Below are positions 10,028 to 17,245 of a stretch of 64,000 nucleotides of DNA, in pieces. Under the pieces are notes generated by a model. It was not told the DNA's origin and made no database searches. It saw only the letters and a program-made list of their open reading frames with translations. A program made the translations under genes and the position numbers. Source of the stretch: Vulcanimicrobiota bacterium (lineage in GTDB: Bacteria; Vulcanimicrobiota; Xenobia; Xenobiales; JADMJV01); assembly GCA_017307785.1 (NCBI GenBank), contig JAFKGI010000003.1, positions 186,001 through 250,000 on the forward strand. Direction: 5' to 3'. Each line of letters opens with the position of its first letter. The first letter of the stretch is position 1.

Positions 10028-10204
10028 ATGTCCGAGCAACCCGACTATATCGTCTATCAGCCCACCGCCCCGAGCGTGGGCACTCCTCGCGCCGCTTCTG
10101 AAGCCAGCGACAAGACTTACCCCCTGACCGAAGGCCTCTGGCAACAAGAGACCTTGGGCGTGCTGGAAATGTATAGCGACAAGGGCAAGTTCTCCAGACC
10201 ATAG
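10028..10204 (+). CDS. Hypothetical 58-residue protein
   Basis: Starts at ATG 10028, one base after the ABC exporter stop. It encodes a short polar protein beginning MSEQPDYIVYQP and ending GVLEMYSDKGKFSRP. No signal peptide or membrane segment; not recognised. Its TAG stop shares its last base with the GTG start of the next gene (TAGTG), a strong sign of translational coupling and that this short frame is translated. It could be an accessory of the exporter or a small partner of the 183-residue protein. Confidence 0.6.
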   Translation: MSEQPDYIVYQPTAPSVGTPRAASEASDKTYPLTEGLWQQETLGVLEMYSDKGKFSRP

Positions 10205-10755
10205 TGCATTACGAGGAATGGAAAAAGCGCCGCCGCCAGGAGGCGGAAGCCGAGGATGCGCACCTCGAACCTAGCGCCGAGGCTGCCGCGGCCGCTCCCA
10301 CCGCCCCGGATGGTTCTGAGGACTTCCAGTGGAACGAGGACCGCGATCGAGCCATCCAGGATCTTTTGGAGACCACCGTGCCCGGCACCATGCCGGCTGT
10401 CCATCTGCAGATCCAAATGATTCGCCACGGCCTGATCGAGAAAAACATCGCCAAAGAGCGGGCCCATCAACTGCTGGGTGAGGTGGAAGCCTATCTGAAC
10501 GATCTGATCCACAAGGAAGAGTCCAAATATGTCATCGACCACCCCGAGGTCAGCAAGGCCCGTGATGAGAAACTGAAAGCTCTCTACGCCTGGCGTGAAT
10601 CCGCCGGGTCCTTGCGCGAATACGCCAACGAAGACCGCCAGGTGTTCCTCGAAGTAGCCGCCTACGCCGCCGACCAGGGAAGCGCGTTCCTGGCCACGGC
10701 GCGGCGACTACTACTCCAGTGTGAGCCGGAGCCCGAAGACGAAGAGGATCAATAA
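10204..10755 (+). CDS. Hypothetical charged helical protein
   Basis: 183 residues from GTG 10204, overlapping the stop of the 58-residue gene by one base. An N-terminal basic cluster (KKRRRQEAEAE), an Ala/Pro-rich linker (about 25-42) and a helical body (about 50-170) containing IQDLLETTVPGTMPAVHLQIQMIRHG-type and AHQLLGEVEAYLNDLIHKEE segments are followed by an acidic end (EPEPEDEEDQ). No membrane segment. Not recognised. It is the last gene of the exporter operon, and its final 7 bases overlap the 3' end of the convergent NAD(P)-binding gene. Confidence 0.65.
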   Translation: MHYEEWKKRRRQEAEAEDAHLEPSAEAAAAAPTAPDGSEDFQWNEDRDRAIQDLLETTVPGTMPAVHLQIQMIRHGLIEKNIAKERAHQLLGEVEAYLNDLIHKEESKYVIDHPEVSKARDEKLKALYAWRESAGSLREYANEDRQVFLEVAAYAADQGSAFLATARRLLLQCEPEPEDEEDQ

Positions 10756-11384
10756 GCCAGCGTAAAGCGCTGCCGGTGATGGCGCGGCTGCTCGAGTTCG
10801 TCGAGGAAGGCGATGGCGAAGTCCTCAGCGGTGATACGACTGTTGCCCTGGGCGTCGGTAATCAGTTGGTCCAGCCCCAGGCGAAATCGAGTCGTGCGCT
10901 CGCCGGGTTCGATCAGCGCGGCCGGACTCAGGTTGGCCCAGTCCAGGTCGCTCGCTTCTCGATAAAGGATTTCCAGCGCTTGCTCGTGGGCTCGGGCAAT
11001 CGGCTTGTAGGCCTCCGGGAACACCTCCGCATCCACCAACTTCAAGCCGGGAGCCACCAGCAAGCTGCCGGCCCCGCCCACCATCAGAAAACGCTGCACG
11101 CCCGCCTGGCGCACTCCTTGCAGCAGGGCTCGCGTAGCCTCAATCAGAGTTTCGGTCTGATCCGGCGGAGGTCCGTAGGAGCTCAGCACCGCCTCGCTGC
11201 CCCGGGAAGCGGCCGCCACCGTGTCCGCATCAAAGAGGTCGCCCTGCACCAGCTTGAGTCCGGGCTCCGGCTTGAGCTTGGAGGCATCGCGCACCAGGGC
11301 CGTCACCTGATGGCCGCGCTGCAGAGCTTCCTTCAAAATACGCTGGCCCACCGTGCCGGTGGCGCCGATCAAGGTAATCTTCAT
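10749..11384 (-). CDS. NAD(P)-binding atypical SDR (NADH-flavin reductase-like)
   Basis: 211 residues. The Rossmann motif GATGTVGQRI follows the first strand at residues 8-17, and VTALVRDASKL gives the second strand whose arginine suggests NADP. FLMVGGAGSLLV and the helix that follows are typical of the YwnB/NmrA-like group that reduces or isomerises small substrates or senses NADP ratio; the substrate cannot be told from sequence. The classical SDR Tyr-x3-Lys pair is absent, as usual for this atypical group. An AGGA word lies 12 bases upstream of the ATG. The gene stands alone, convergent with the exporter operon. Confidence 0.85.
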   Translation of the reverse strand: MKITLIGATGTVGQRILKEALQRGHQVTALVRDASKLKPEPGLKLVQGDLFDADTVAAASRGSEAVLSSYGPPPDQTETLIEATRALLQGVRQAGVQRFLMVGGAGSLLVAPGLKLVDAEVFPEAYKPIARAHEQALEILYREASDLDWANLSPAALIEPGERTTRFRLGLDQLITDAQGNSRITAEDFAIAFLDELEQPRHHRQRFTLAY

Positions 11385-11481
11385 AACTTTGTCCGTCCTT
11401 TTTTCCTATCGGTTACGAGTTCAGGATAGTCCTCAACCGGGAGACGAACAATCGGCGATTTACAAACGAATCATCTCCGAT

Positions 11482-12216
11482 TTATTGACGATCAAAATCG
11501 GCCACGGAGCGAGCAAAATCGGCGAAACGCCAGCGCATGAAGCGATTGAAAATGCGGTCCACATTGAGGGTTCCGGGGTGTGGGGGCTGCCGATAGTCCC
11601 GCTCGGGAGGACACAGCCGATAGGGTTCGCCGCGACGCTGCATCAGGTTCGAGGGGGTGGCCAGGCGGGCGCAAATCATGTAGGGCCACTGGCTGGCGTA
11701 AAGCTGCATGGCGATGTGCTTGCGCCTCACCGCCTCCAAAGTGAGCGGCTGATAATCGCAGGGACCTCCCGGAAAGCGATTCACCTGAAAACCCCGGGCC
11801 GCCGAGTTGTAGAGTGGATACTCATAGAGGGGCCGCCGGGAGGCCCGCGCCGCCAGGAACTGCACGCAATCGTGGTCGGTGTGGCCGGCTTCGAAAGCCA
11901 CCGTCATGCAAAAATTCGGATTCACCTGCTCAATCAACTCCTGCATGGCCGGAAAGTCCTGGCGCAGGCGCGGCACCATGGCCAGCGAGGGAAAATCCCG
12001 GAAGTGCACTCGACTCTGCTCCACCCCCATGGCGTGGGCTGCCGCTCGCGACTCGGCCTGGCGGCGCACCAGGCCGCCCAGTGAGGAACTGTCGGTCACC
12101 CAGGCCAGGTCAACCCGGTCCCCGCGCTCCACCAGCGTATAGACGGTGCCTGCGATCAGCACATCGTCATCCGGATGGGCAAAGAGAAACAGCCAGGAGC
12201 CGCGCGGCAGGCTCAA
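11482..12216 (-). CDS. PIG-L family (LmbE-like) zinc deacetylase
   Basis: 244 residues from a TTG at 12216 that overlaps the TGA stop of the preceding gene (TTGA). A longer open frame upstream is only an out-of-frame shadow of that gene. The AHPDDD motif comes 11 residues from the start and supplies zinc and catalytic ligands; GHTDHD about 110 residues later supplies the distal histidine. PIG-L proteins remove N-acetyl groups from sugar conjugates such as GlcNAc-inositol, or hydrolyse related amides. Coupling to a macro-domain-like gene suggests the two act on the same small molecule, possibly a nucleotide or ADP-ribose-type conjugate; that is inference. The non-ATG start is the least certain part. 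Confidence 0.82.
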   Translation of the reverse strand: MSLPRGSWLFLFAHPDDDVLIAGTVYTLVERGDRVDLAWVTDSSSLGGLVRRQAESRAAAHAMGVEQSRVHFRDFPSLAMVPRLRQDFPAMQELIEQVNPNFCMTVAFEAGHTDHDCVQFLAARASRRPLYEYPLYNSAARGFQVNRFPGGPCDYQPLTLEAVRRKHIAMQLYASQWPYMICARLATPSNLMQRRGEPYRLCPPERDYRQPPHPGTLNVDRIFNRFMRWRFADFARSVADFDRQ

Positions 12217-13301
12217 AAGCGCAGGCCCGAGGGGTAGCAGAAAAGCAGGTCCCCACCCCGACGGCGCACTTCGCTGCGCACCGCCTCCTCGGCCACCTCG
12301 GGGACCAGGTTTCGTCCGTTGATCACCACCGTCAGATCGCCCTGCAGTTGAGATTCTACCTGCTCCAGGGCCCAAAGAATGGATTCCCAGATCAACTGCA
12401 GTGGATTGCCGAAAACGCCGCCCCCGATCAGAGTCAGCACCACTCGCCGCTGACGCAGTTTTACGGCCGCCAGTAAAGTGCCAAGGTAGGCGGCCCGCAG
12501 CAAATGCCGGCAGATCTCCAAATGAACCGGTTCCAAGCGGCCGTACCCTCCGGCCGCCAGCGTGGAAGTAAAAACCTGAGAAATTCGCGTCCCCGGCCGG
12601 ACCGGTCCATCCCATTGGGCTCCCAAGACCACGTCCAGCCCCTCGTGGACTCCCACCTCGAGCTGGTCAAAATCTCGCTCCAGGCGCTGGGCGAAGTCGT
12701 CCGGCCGAGTGATGTCCTGGGAAGTTAGGTAGCCGCTTTGCACCGGCGCCTGCACGGCCCCGAGCAGATTCAACTGGCGGCCTCCCTGGCTCTGCACAAA
12801 GTGTCCACCCGCGCCATCGGGTGCTCGATAGTGGCGCAGCAGCGTGCCGGGATAAGCCGAAATCGAAGCGCGCGGTCCCTGGGTCGGATCGTAAAAGTAG
12901 TCGGCCACCCGCACCATGCGGGCTCCCGGCGCCTCCAGGCAATTGAACTGAGAAGCCACCTGAAAAAGGCTCTGCGGGGGAGCGGAAGCCTGTAAGGCGC
13001 CGATGTCGGTGACCGAATGGGCACCGGTCAGAGCCCACAACCGCAATCGGCCCGAACCGGCCGAGCCAGCCAGCGAGCGCAGGCTGCAAGTCTGGAATCG
13101 GCCCGCTGAGCGGTCCCCCAGCCAGGCGACCCCCTCCGCATCGAGGCGAAAAGAGCCGGCCGGGTCCGCTTCCACCGCTGCCTCCCAGTGATCCACCTGA
13201 GCACGTTCCTGCGAACCTGCCGGCGGCCCGACCGCGAAGGCCCGCAGCACCCGCTCCCGGTCGGCTGGGCTCCCCGAATAATCGTCCAGTGTCTCGAGCA
13301 T
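12213..13301 (-). CDS. Macro-domain-like protein
   Basis: 362 residues, no signal peptide. Residues about 120-150 contain FQVASQFNCLEAP and YDPTQGPRASIS with PGTLLRHYRAP: a run of Asn, Thr-Gln-Gly-Pro and aromatic residues that resembles ADP-ribose-binding macro proteins of the PARG-like type. The C-terminal VVLTLIGGGVFGNPL followed by a helix is very like the phosphate-binding glycine loop of macro domains. The N-terminal 110 residues are not recognised. Such proteins bind or hydrolyse ADP-ribose, or bind NAD-derived metabolites. The gene is divergent from a LOG phosphoribohydrolase (49 bases apart) and overlaps the PIG-L gene at its 3' end. The fold assignment rests on motifs alone, so a structure prediction is the decisive check. 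Confidence 0.6.
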   Translation of the reverse strand: MLETLDDYSGSPADRERVLRAFAVGPPAGSQERAQVDHWEAAVEADPAGSFRLDAEGVAWLGDRSAGRFQTCSLRSLAGSAGSGRLRLWALTGAHSVTDIGALQASAPPQSLFQVASQFNCLEAPGARMVRVADYFYDPTQGPRASISAYPGTLLRHYRAPDGAGGHFVQSQGGRQLNLLGAVQAPVQSGYLTSQDITRPDDFAQRLERDFDQLEVGVHEGLDVVLGAQWDGPVRPGTRISQVFTSTLAAGGYGRLEPVHLEICRHLLRAAYLGTLLAAVKLRQRRVVLTLIGGGVFGNPLQLIWESILWALEQVESQLQGDLTVVINGRNLVPEVAEEAVRSEVRRRGGDLLFCYPSGLRF

Positions 13302-13350
13302 GGGCGAGAATTTGCAAGGTCCAGGTCAGACCCCTGCGAAAGGGCCCCGC

Positions 13351-13896
13351 GTGAAAAAGTTATGTGTATTCTGCGGTTCCTCACCCGGTCGTGAGGAGTT
13401 ATTCATGGACCACGCCCGTTTGCTCGGTCAGTTGTGCGCCGAAGCCGGTTGGGGCCTCGTCACCGGCGGCGGCGGCCAGGGTCTGATGCTGGGGGTAGCC
13501 GAGGGCGCCCTGCGTCACGGCGGTCATGTCGAAGGGGTCATTCCCCACAGCATGGTCTTGCGCGAATGGGCCCACAACAGCCTGACCGACCTGCACGTGG
13601 TGGAGACGATGCATCAGCGCAAGCAACGCATGCATGACCGCTGTGACGCCTTCGTGGCCCTGCCCGGCGGGGTCGGCACCCTGGACGAGATCTGTGAAGC
13701 CCTGGCCTGGCAAAAGCTGGAGATTCACAAGAAACCGGTCGCCGTCCTCAACACGCTCGGCTTTTACGAGAGCTTCCTCAAGCTCCTGGATCATTCCGTA
13801 GAGACAGGCTTTTACAACGCACTCGACCGGGAGCGTCTCTGGGTGGCGGAGACTCCTCAGGAACTGATGGCCCGTCTGACCGAGTTCACATCTTAG
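13351..13896 (+). CDS. LOG family phosphoribohydrolase (TIGR00730)
   Basis: 181 residues from GTG 13351, with GAAAGGG just upstream; an ATG at 13300 would overlap the divergent start. The family hallmarks are complete: CVFCGSSPG at the start, GWGLVTGGGGQGLMLGVAEGAL, the RKQRMHDRCDAF arginines and the catalytic PGGVGTLDEI. LOG enzymes release free base from nucleoside 5'-monophosphates, best known for cytokinin activation in plants and as a general nucleotide-recycling activity in bacteria. Placement beside a macro-like and a PIG-L gene suggests a nucleotide-linked theme. Confidence 0.93.
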   Translation: MKKLCVFCGSSPGREELFMDHARLLGQLCAEAGWGLVTGGGGQGLMLGVAEGALRHGGHVEGVIPHSMVLREWAHNSLTDLHVVETMHQRKQRMHDRCDAFVALPGGVGTLDEICEALAWQKLEIHKKPVAVLNTLGFYESFLKLLDHSVETGFYNALDRERLWVAETPQELMARLTEFTS

Positions 13897-13990
13897 CAAC
13901 AATCTATTTACAATTCGTTCACAATCCTCAGGAACGATTTGCGTTCCGGTGGCACTCATGCAGGATAGTAAAATTGCTTTAGGAGAAAGC

Positions 13991-14020
13991 AACTGTCCCG
14001 GGTGAAAGCCCGGGGCAGTT
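13991..14020 (+). promoter_or_regulatory. 12-bp hairpin in leader of cysteine-repeat gene
   Basis: AACTGTCCCGGG and CCCGGGGCAGTT pair over 12 positions (one G-T) around the loop TGAAAG. A T6 run starts only 9 bases after the stem, so it may be the LOG terminator, or a 5'-UTR control structure for the gene starting 40 bases further on. I do not recognise a riboswitch class. Confidence 0.6.
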
Positions 14021-14059
14021 CTTACGATTTTTTGTTATCGAATTGGAGATTGACCGTTT

Positions 14060-14539
14060 ATGAGTAAGAAGAAGAGTGCACACCTGATGAGCGCGGTGAT
14101 GGCCGGACTTCTTTTGGGCGGGGCTCAGGCGGCCCAGGCTGCACAGCAGTCGAACGCGACCGAAAACAATTTGACCGGCGCCGAGATGCATCCCAGCGCT
14201 ATTTACCTGGCCATGGACAAGGCGACCTGTCAAGGCAAAGATGGCTGTCAAGGCAAAGAGAAGGCCAGCTGCAAAGCCGCCCAGGGCGACAAAGATCTGC
14301 ACGCCTGTAAAGGCCTGAACTCGTGCAAGGGCAAGGGTGCCTGTCACACCGCCGACAACAGCTGCGCCGGCAAGAACGCCTGCAAAGGCAAGGGCGGCTG
14401 CGCCACGGCCAAGCACGACTGCAAAGGCAAGAACGGCTGCAAAGCCCAGGGCGGCTGCAAATCCGGCGACAACGGTTGCGCCGGCAAGAACTCTTGCAAA
14501 GGCAAGGGCGGCTGCGCTTCCCCCGTCAAGTCCGAGTAA
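14060..14539 (+). CDS. Secreted Cys/Lys/Gly-repeat protein, bufferin-like
   Basis: 159 residues. A Sec signal peptide (basic MSKKKSAH, hydrophobic VMAGLLLGGAQAAQA) is followed by a low-complexity mature part with 15 cysteines. Repeats follow the pattern C-x-G-K-N-x-C-K-G-K-G-G-C, for example CKGKNGCKAQGGC and CAGKNSCKGKGGC. This resembles BufA2-type bufferins, periplasmic metal-binding peptides whose cysteines are modified by a DUF692 (MNIO) enzyme; neither that enzyme nor its partner is in the window. A plain metallothionein-like copper or zinc buffer is the alternative. GGAG lies 11 bases before the ATG, and a strong hairpin sits in the leader. A terminator follows, shared with the convergent EF-hand gene. 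Confidence 0.8.
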   Translation: MSKKKSAHLMSAVMAGLLLGGAQAAQAAQQSNATENNLTGAEMHPSAIYLAMDKATCQGKDGCQGKEKASCKAAQGDKDLHACKGLNSCKGKGACHTADNSCAGKNACKGKGGCATAKHDCKGKNGCKAQGGCKSGDNGCAGKNSCKGKGGCASPVKSE

Positions 14540-14553
14540 TCTCGACTGCAAAC

Positions 14554-14591
14554 AAAAAAAGGCGGGTGCCGAACGCACCCGCCTTTTTTTT
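14554..14591. terminator. Bidirectional intrinsic terminator
   Basis: GGCGGGTGC and GCACCCGCC form a perfect 9-bp stem around CGAAC, flanked by A7 on the left and T8 on the right. It therefore works for the cysteine-repeat gene on the plus strand and the EF-hand gene on the minus strand. Confidence 0.95.
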
Positions 14592-14593
14592 GT

Positions 14594-14968
14594 TTACTGT
14601 GGACAGCTTTTGCGCCACTCGATCAGTTCGTGGTCGTCAAGCTTGCCGTCATCGTTGGCATCGTAGGCGGCCTGAGACTTCTTGGCCCAGCGCTCGTAAT
14701 CGATGCGAGCGTCGGCGATTTCCTTGTCATCCACCTGGCCGTCCTTGTTGAGATCGAAGCGATTCCACTTGTGCAGGTCGCCCTCGTTCTCTTGCTCCTG
14801 CAAGATCTTCCATTCGCCGTCTTCCAACTTGCCGTTGCTGTTGGTATCGTAGCGAGCCCAGGTGGAGGGCCACAGCGGGCTGTTCATCCCGTCTTTGCCG
14901 GGCAGGGCCTGAGCCGTCCCCATCAGGGTCAGGGCCGCCAGGCCCGCAATCATGCAGCGTTTCATCAT
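14594..14968 (-). CDS. Secreted EF-hand calcium-binding protein
   Basis: 124 residues from ATG 14968, 5 bases after GGAGG; an upstream ATG at 14989 has no such site. A signal peptide (MMKRCMIAGLAALTLMGTAQA) is followed by three EF-hand loops with intact calcium positions: DTNSNGKLEDGE, DLNKDGQVDDKE and DANDDGKLDDHE. The protein should bind calcium outside the cytoplasmic membrane; what it does with it is unknown. It is convergent with the cysteine-repeat gene across a shared terminator and appears monocistronic. Confidence 0.88.
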   Translation of the reverse strand: MMKRCMIAGLAALTLMGTAQALPGKDGMNSPLWPSTWARYDTNSNGKLEDGEWKILQEQENEGDLHKWNRFDLNKDGQVDDKEIADARIDYERWAKKSQAAYDANDDGKLDDHELIEWRKSCPQ

Positions 14969-15044
14969 ACCATCCTCCAGAATTTTCACTGGAGTCCATT
15001 AGAACCCACGGACCTGAGCACGTCCTAGGGAAGAGCGTACTGGG

Positions 15045-16025
15045 CTACAAGCTCTGGAATACCGTCGCGCGGGCGGTGAACATCAAAAAGTGCGCGTGCC
15101 CCCGCAGCAACTCGTAACGCGGCTTCAACCCGGCATCCCGCATGGCGGCCACGCCCTGCTCCACCGCGGCCGGCGTGACGTTGACGTCCTCGTCCCCTTC
15201 CAGGATCAGGGGCGGACGCTGTAAAGCCCGGGCGAAGCGGTCGCTGCCCACCACTTCCGGCTCCAAAACCGGCGAAATCAGCACCAGTTGCTCCACCTGT
15301 GCCGGGTGTTCCATCACCAGGCGCACCGCCCCGGTGGCTCCATTGGAAAGACCGACCACCATCGCACCTTCAGGCGCAACTCCCAGCTGCTCGTGAGCGT
15401 ACTTCCAAGCGGCCTCGGCAGTTTCCAGCCCACCCGGACGCCACCAGGCTCCGGAAAACCCGAAAGTGGGACACACCACCGTGTAGCCGTGCTCCTCCGC
15501 GTAAGTCTGCCAATAACTGGTATAGCACTGCAGATTCCCCATAGCGCCGTGCAAAAAGAACAACAGCTTTCGTCCCGGCGGCTTGGGCGTATAGAACAGA
15601 TGCCCGCTGCCCGTGCCCAGCCCGAACAGATCATTGGCCGAATAAGCCACCGCGTGACACATCTGTCCGTACTGAGGGCGCGTCTCCATCTCGTCGTAGA
15701 TGGGTCGAACCGCCTCGCGCACGCGTGGCGAGTTGTAGAACAGGGTGATTCCCAAATTGCTCAGGTCGCGCTCGCTAAACAGATTGAAAGGCGAGAAGCG
15801 CAAGAACGGAGAGGCTAGACAGCCGGGGCCACGCCCCGGAGCCAGAGCCAGCAGCCCCAGCCAACCACTGACCCAGAGCACCAGCACGGGGCCGCTGCCG
15901 CGCCACCAGAGCAGCGCACCCAGGGCCAACCAGCCGGCCGCCAGTTGGCTTCGCCAATGCCCGAACTGCGTCAACAACAAGAGCCCCAGGCAGATCTGGC
16001 CCATACCCAGGAGACGGAAGAGCAT
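15045..16025 (-). CDS. Membrane-anchored alpha/beta hydrolase
   Basis: 326 residues. Residues 1-70 contain two to three hydrophobic helices (ICLGLLLLTQF, LAAGWLALGALLWW, LVLWVSGWLGLLAL), so the enzyme is membrane bound. The alpha/beta hydrolase fold follows: oxyanion loop FFLHGAMGN, nucleophile elbow GLSNGA, an acidic EGDEDVNVTP near the end and the catalytic histidine in GHAHFLM. Substrate unknown; esterase or lipase-like activity is the simple guess. GGGAGG lies 7 bases before the ATG. The gene is divergent from the FlhA-like gene; the two starts are 34 bases apart with overlapping promoters. Confidence 0.85.
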   Translation of the reverse strand: MLFRLLGMGQICLGLLLLTQFGHWRSQLAAGWLALGALLWWRGSGPVLVLWVSGWLGLLALAPGRGPGCLASPFLRFSPFNLFSERDLSNLGITLFYNSPRVREAVRPIYDEMETRPQYGQMCHAVAYSANDLFGLGTGSGHLFYTPKPPGRKLLFFLHGAMGNLQCYTSYWQTYAEEHGYTVVCPTFGFSGAWWRPGGLETAEAAWKYAHEQLGVAPEGAMVVGLSNGATGAVRLVMEHPAQVEQLVLISPVLEPEVVGSDRFARALQRPPLILEGDEDVNVTPAAVEQGVAAMRDAGLKPRYELLRGHAHFLMFTARATVFQSL

Positions 16026-16053
16026 TTGCCTACCTCCCTTTATCTGCTAACAT
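16025..16053 (+). promoter_or_regulatory. Promoter of FlhA-like gene, probably leaderless
   Basis: TTTGCC (16025-16030) and TAACAT (16048-16053) are 17 bases apart. The -10 box ends six bases before ATG 16060, and no Shine-Dalgarno sequence is present, so the transcript probably begins on the start codon. The same segment read on the minus strand offers TATGTT for the divergent hydrolase. Confidence 0.6.
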
Positions 16054-16059
16054 AGCGGG

Positions 16060-17175
16060 ATGGACCAAGCAGGCGAACCCGAGGAACTGGCCGTCAACCA
16101 TCTGGCCGAAGATCCCGATGAAATTCATAAGCAGTTCGGCCCCCTCAAACTCTCCACCGTGGAAGTTCTGCTGGGCAACGCCCTGATCCCCTTGGTCGAG
16201 GGCGAAAACGCCGCCCTGCTCGAATCTTGCAAGTCCATCCGTCGCCATATCTACATGGAACTGGGTTTCTACCTGCCCTCGGTGCGCTTTCGCAACAAGG
16301 TCAGCCTGGCTCCCAATTCCTACGAGATCACCGTCGGCGAATACCTGGCCGCGCGCGGCCAGGTATTTCCACGCCAGACCCTCTTCTTTGCCCACGGGGA
16401 ACATCTGGCCGCTCTACGCAGAGCCTACCCCACCGGCACCTCCGTCAATGACCCGGTCTACTCCATGCCCTCGGTGTGGATTCCCGACGAGGAAGTGGTG
16501 GAAGTCAGTGAGCAGCATATGCGCTTCACTCCCAAGGCCGTCATCGCCACCCACCTGACCGAGGTGTCGCGAATCCACGCCCAGGAAATCTTCGCGCGCT
16601 CACCGCTCGACGCGTTGCTGTTGGAATCTCAGGAAGCCTGGCGCCAAGCCCGTCAGGCCGGCCTGACCGAAGCCAAGCTGCGCTCGATTCTGGGAATGCT
16701 GCTGCGCGAGCGCGTCTCGATCCGCGACCTGGACGCCGTATTGCTGGAACTGGCCCTGCACGAGCCGGTCAAAACCGCTCCCCAGGTTCTGCTCGACTTC
16801 GTGCGCCGGCGCCTGGCTCCAGTGCTCTACCAGAAGGCTTGCGATGGTCGCGAGACGTTGCTGGTGTGGAAGATCGATGATACGCAGGCGGCCCTGGCCA
16901 CCGGTGGGGAGGGACAAAAACAGCAGGCCCTGCACATGGGTTACTCCCGGCTGGCCGCCTTTCGGGAACAACAGGCTTTCCCCACCTTCGTGGTGGCTTC
17001 GCGCTACCGGCGAGCCTGGGCCGAGCTGATGCGCTCCGGAAGCCAGCAGGTGACGGTGCTGGCCATCGAGGACAAACCCCCGGAAATCCGCCTGGAAGCA
17101 CTGGATTCCAGCCTCAAGTTCAGCGGCGCCGCCAGCTCCCACCTGCCCTACCCTACCAACCGCTGGCCTAACTAA
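16060..17175 (+). CDS. Stand-alone FlhA/SctV-like cytoplasmic domain protein
   Basis: 371 residues that match the cytoplasmic half of flagellar FlhA / type III secretion SctV (FHIPEP family) without the usual eight-helix membrane half. Recognisable blocks in order: GNALIPLVE, ESCKSIRRHIYMELGFYLPSVRFR, LAPNSYEITVGEYLAARGQV, SVWIPDEE, AVIATHLTEVSRIHAQEIFAR, and LRSILGMLLRERVSIRDLDAVLLELALH. Family members run to about 700 residues and form a nonameric ring that docks substrates and chaperones. Here the N-terminus before the domain is only about 25 residues, with no membrane segment, and a start on a promoter supports a genuine short gene rather than a truncation. The last 110 residues diverge. 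No other flagellar or secretion gene is in the window. Confidence 0.85.
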   Translation: MDQAGEPEELAVNHLAEDPDEIHKQFGPLKLSTVEVLLGNALIPLVEGENAALLESCKSIRRHIYMELGFYLPSVRFRNKVSLAPNSYEITVGEYLAARGQVFPRQTLFFAHGEHLAALRRAYPTGTSVNDPVYSMPSVWIPDEEVVEVSEQHMRFTPKAVIATHLTEVSRIHAQEIFARSPLDALLLESQEAWRQARQAGLTEAKLRSILGMLLRERVSIRDLDAVLLELALHEPVKTAPQVLLDFVRRRLAPVLYQKACDGRETLLVWKIDDTQAALATGGEGQKQQALHMGYSRLAAFREQQAFPTFVVASRYRRAWAELMRSGSQQVTVLAIEDKPPEIRLEALDSSLKFSGAASSHLPYPTNRWPN

Positions 17176-17245
17176 GGGGTATCCCCGTCCCTCGTCCCCA
17201 CCCGGCCCCTCCCGTAGCATAAAGCCAAAAGGAGGACGTCTCTTT

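Noticed and set aside
12217..12615. N-terminal extension of the PIG-L frame to an ATG at 12615
   Set aside because: The extra 133 residues are Gly/Arg/Ser-rich and lie over the macro-like gene in another frame; the catalytic domain starts right after the TTG at 12216.
13931..13960. Sigma-54 promoter before the cysteine-repeat gene (TGGCAC word at 13950)
   Set aside because: The GG and GC elements are 7 rather than 10 bases apart, so the consensus fails.
14060..14539. Collagen- or keratin-like structural protein
   Set aside because: Cysteine and lysine content with Gly is regular but lacks the Gly-x-y rhythm; metal binding is the better fit.
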